A stretch of DNA of 5,867 nt from an archaeon. GTDB lineage: Archaea; Thermoproteota; Nitrososphaeria; Nitrososphaerales; Nitrosopumilaceae. Each line of letters opens with the position of its first letter. The first letter of the stretch is position 1. The stretch spans positions 1-5,867 of the forward strand of contig SBBK01000151.1 in the NCBI GenBank assembly GCA_005240025.1, in the 5' to 3' direction. Positions 4,229 through 5,867 of the stretch are shown piece after piece. The position numbers were made by a program, and so were the translations under genes. Under the pieces are notes generated by a model. It had not been told where the DNA came from. It ran no database searches and was given only the letters and a program-made list of their open reading frames with translations.

Positions 4229-5461
4229 ATGCTTACCGTTAAATTGTACAAAAAACGGCACAGGGTATTGAGTGAGTTTGAAGAGTTTGCAGAAGCGTTA
4301 CTTGATCAAATTTCAGTTGAGATAAATGAGGAAAACGAAATTGCAGCCCTTGCCTCAAGAATTGCCGAGGATCCTGAGTTCAAGGTAAAATTTGACTCTC
4401 CGCAGCAAATAGCCGAGCAGGTTCTGCCCAATCTCAAACAAAAGATCACAGAATTTACAGGTATGGAGGTTTTGCCAGGCATCAAAATCGAGTACCATGG
4501 CCTTGAGGCGCTAAAAACGCTCAAAGCAAAAAAGGTCTATGCCACGCCCGAGTCCGAGGGCTTTGTTGTGAGACTTTTTTCTGCCCTCGCAAGACAAGAC
4601 CGAGATGCGATAGCGATTTTAGCAAAGGAGGAGACGGTGCGGTTTTTGGTGTATTCTACGTATGCAAAATCCTACATTTCCAAGATTTCTACCACATATG
4701 GGGATTATGCTGAGTCTACAATATTTTTGAATAATTTTATCCTGTCGAGCTATCCGCAGATAATTTTGTACAAACAGGGAAAGCCATACGAGCCAAGACA
4801 GCAAAATGTCAGGTCAGGCTACATCGGCGCCATAAAAATGACAATTCTTGAGGAATTGATCCATTCCATTCAAAAAAACCTCCACGACCAAAACAAAAAA
4901 GCAGTAACCGAGGTAAACACAATAAACGAAGAACTCGCAAAAACAATTCAAGGTCTAGACGATTCGACAGTGGCCAGACTCTCAGAATATCTGCAGCTGC
5001 CTTCCGTTCCTGACGAGTTCCCGGTGGCAAGACGGGCAAACCTGTTTTTCATGCTAAACCCCGACAACTTTGTTGTCAGCGTTCTTGGTCCCGACGTCAT
5101 GACATTTACCAAAGTCGAAATTGATCCCGGAATATCAAAGCTGGTCCCAAACCTTTTGGATATTTACCAGAGATGGCTTGGCCCAATCCAGAGGCACCAT
5201 GCGGTTTTTTCAACAATGGAAGGAATGGCCGGGTTTTGCGTCCAGAACATACTAAAGGGCGATGCCGACTTTGGGCAGTATCTTGCCACCTATATGGGCT
5301 CAGACATTTCATCGTACCAGGTCAGAAAACACATGGGAAAGGACTTTGTGCAGGCAGTATTTGATAGGATGGGCAGGGCGGGATTCCAGTTTATGATACA
5401 AAACCCGCCCACTACGCGCCAGCTCAAAGAACCGCAGTTATATCTAAAGGACCTCAAATAA
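4229..5461 (+). CDS. Gluzincin-like protein with degenerate HExxH (EExxH)
   Basis: Read from ATG 4229 the protein has 410 residues. The N-terminal half is acidic and mixed alpha/beta, and I recognise no domain there. The C-terminal half resembles peptidase-MA (gluzincin) proteins. A helix MTILEELIHSIQ carries Glu208-Glu209-x-x-His212 where HExxH is expected. MEGMAGF carries Glu331, like the third zinc ligand in xEGxAx(Y/F). The end, GKDFVQAVFDRMGRAGF...NPPTTRQL...YL, recalls the G-x-FV...PPxSTEQ...YL ending of bacterial HExxH proteins, from memory. With the first His replaced by Glu, classical zinc proteolysis is doubtful. No signal peptide or membrane segment is seen. The start is uncertain: a GTTAAATT box at 4238-4245 is 26.5 nt before an in-frame TTG at 4268, which would give 397 residues. 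It is followed after 4 nt by the SirB1-like gene, so the two form an operon. Confidence 0.75.
   Translation: MLTVKLYKKRHRVLSEFEEFAEALLDQISVEINEENEIAALASRIAEDPEFKVKFDSPQQIAEQVLPNLKQKITEFTGMEVLPGIKIEYHGLEALKTLKAKKVYATPESEGFVVRLFSALARQDRDAIAILAKEETVRFLVYSTYAKSYISKISTTYGDYAESTIFLNNFILSSYPQIILYKQGKPYEPRQQNVRSGYIGAIKMTILEELIHSIQKNLHDQNKKAVTEVNTINEELAKTIQGLDDSTVARLSEYLQLPSVPDEFPVARRANLFFMLNPDNFVVSVLGPDVMTFTKVEIDPGISKLVPNLLDIYQRWLGPIQRHHAVFSTMEGMAGFCVQNILKGDADFGQYLATYMGSDISSYQVRKHMGKDFVQAVFDRMGRAGFQFMIQNPPTTRQLKEPQLYLKDLK
4238..4245 (+). promoter_or_regulatory. Possible TATA box for the gluzincin-like operon
   Basis: GTTAAATT resembles the other boxes and is centred 26.5 nt before the in-frame TTG at 4268. 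If it is real, translation begins at TTG 4268 and not at ATG 4229. A less box-like AT stretch at 4213-4221 would instead fit the TTG at 4244. Confidence 0.3.
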
Positions 5462-5465
5462 AATC

Positions 5466-5867
5466 ATGAAGACACACTTTGATCCGGTTGTAGCCGAGTG
5501 GGCCTCCTTTGCTACAAACACAAGGTACAGCCTGATAGAAAAAGCACTCAAGCTTGCCCAGCTCCTGGAATATCCAGACATAAAGATTGACGCATACATA
5601 CAAAAAATAAACGAGATGTCAAGGACACTCGAGGTGCTTTTGTCGGATGTCAAAAATCCTACTTATCTCATTTCGATGCTAAATGAGCATCTTTTTGAGC
5701 GACTGGGATTCAAGGGTGACACAGACGACTATTACAACCCCAAAAACAATTTCCTAAACGAGGTTCTGGACAAAAAAAGTGGCATACCGATTACACTCTC
5801 CATAATTTACGTCGAGATTGCAAGGCGGATAGGCCTTGATCTGCGAATCTGCGGGTTTCCAAGCCAC
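5466..5867 (+). CDS. SirB1/transglutaminase-like family protein (3' partial)
   Basis: The first 134 residues are in the window and the frame runs off the edge. The N-terminus (MKTHFDPVVAEWASFATN) leads into a helical region with KALKLAQLLEYPDIKIDAYIQKINEM. Then come LISMLNEHLFERLGF and the diagnostic block YYNPKNNFLNEVLDKKSGIP, followed by ITLSIIYVEIARRIGLDL and GFPSH. This matches the SirB1_N/transglutaminase-like proteins (COG2912 type), whose helix after GIPxxLS corresponds to the catalytic-Cys helix of transglutaminases. No Cys is present at that place here (Pro-Ile-Thr), as in other SirB1 proteins I recall, so enzymatic activity is unproven. In bacteria the gene often lies by prmC/prfA, which are not seen here. 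It begins 4 nt after the gluzincin-like gene, so a shared transcript and possibly shared function are inferred. Confidence 0.88.
   Translation, partial: MKTHFDPVVAEWASFATNTRYSLIEKALKLAQLLEYPDIKIDAYIQKINEMSRTLEVLLSDVKNPTYLISMLNEHLFERLGFKGDTDDYYNPKNNFLNEVLDKKSGIPITLSIIYVEIARRIGLDLRICGFPSH

Noticed and set aside
4306..5653. Several 60-76 residue open frames opposite or inside the gluzincin-like and SirB1-like genes
   Set aside because: They are shadows of the plus-strand genes with unlikely composition and no start signals.

Overview
The window looks like a piece of an ammonia-oxidising archaeal (Nitrososphaerota/Thaumarchaeota) chromosome. This rests on gene content (a stand-alone Lrp-type RAM domain, a PII-family protein, a single-domain Usp, a zinc-ribbon methyltransferase) and on promoter style. 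AT-rich boxes of the form CTT(A/T)-rich are centred about 25-28 nt before most start codons, with no Shine-Dalgarno sequence, as expected for leaderless archaeal transcripts. The genus cannot be fixed from the sequence, and no mobile element, CRISPR array, tRNA or rRNA was seen.

Left part (1-1100): the 3' two-thirds or so of a class III PLP aminotransferase resembling L-lysine 6-transaminase, then an A/T hairpin ending in T6 (probable terminator), then about 350 nt without a recognised gene. That gap carries a TATA-like box, a 46-codon basic ORF and two RNA hairpins, so it may hold a small gene or an ncRNA.

Middle part (1102-3321): a probable two-gene operon (an unrecognised helical protein plus a universal stress protein with an intact ATP motif, probably starting at TTG); a convergent small nitroreductase; divergent from it a stand-alone RAM domain; convergent with that a 35-residue zinc-binding microprotein; and divergent from that a PII-family protein that lacks several canonical PII residues. 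A perfect 7-5-7 inverted repeat sits in the microprotein/PII divergent promoter region. The gene packing is very tight: convergent genes are separated by 12, 3 and 0 nt.

Right part (3322-5867): a minus-strand methyltransferase with an N-terminal Trm112-like zinc ribbon, and divergent from it a plus-strand operon. The operon's first gene resembles a gluzincin metallopeptidase in which HExxH has become EExxH. The second, cut by the window edge, is a SirB1/transglutaminase-like protein. This pair, a protease-like fold with an altered metal site coupled to a transglutaminase-like fold, is the least explained part of the window. The RAM, PII and Usp genes suggest small-molecule sensing, but nothing in the sequence ties the genes into one pathway.
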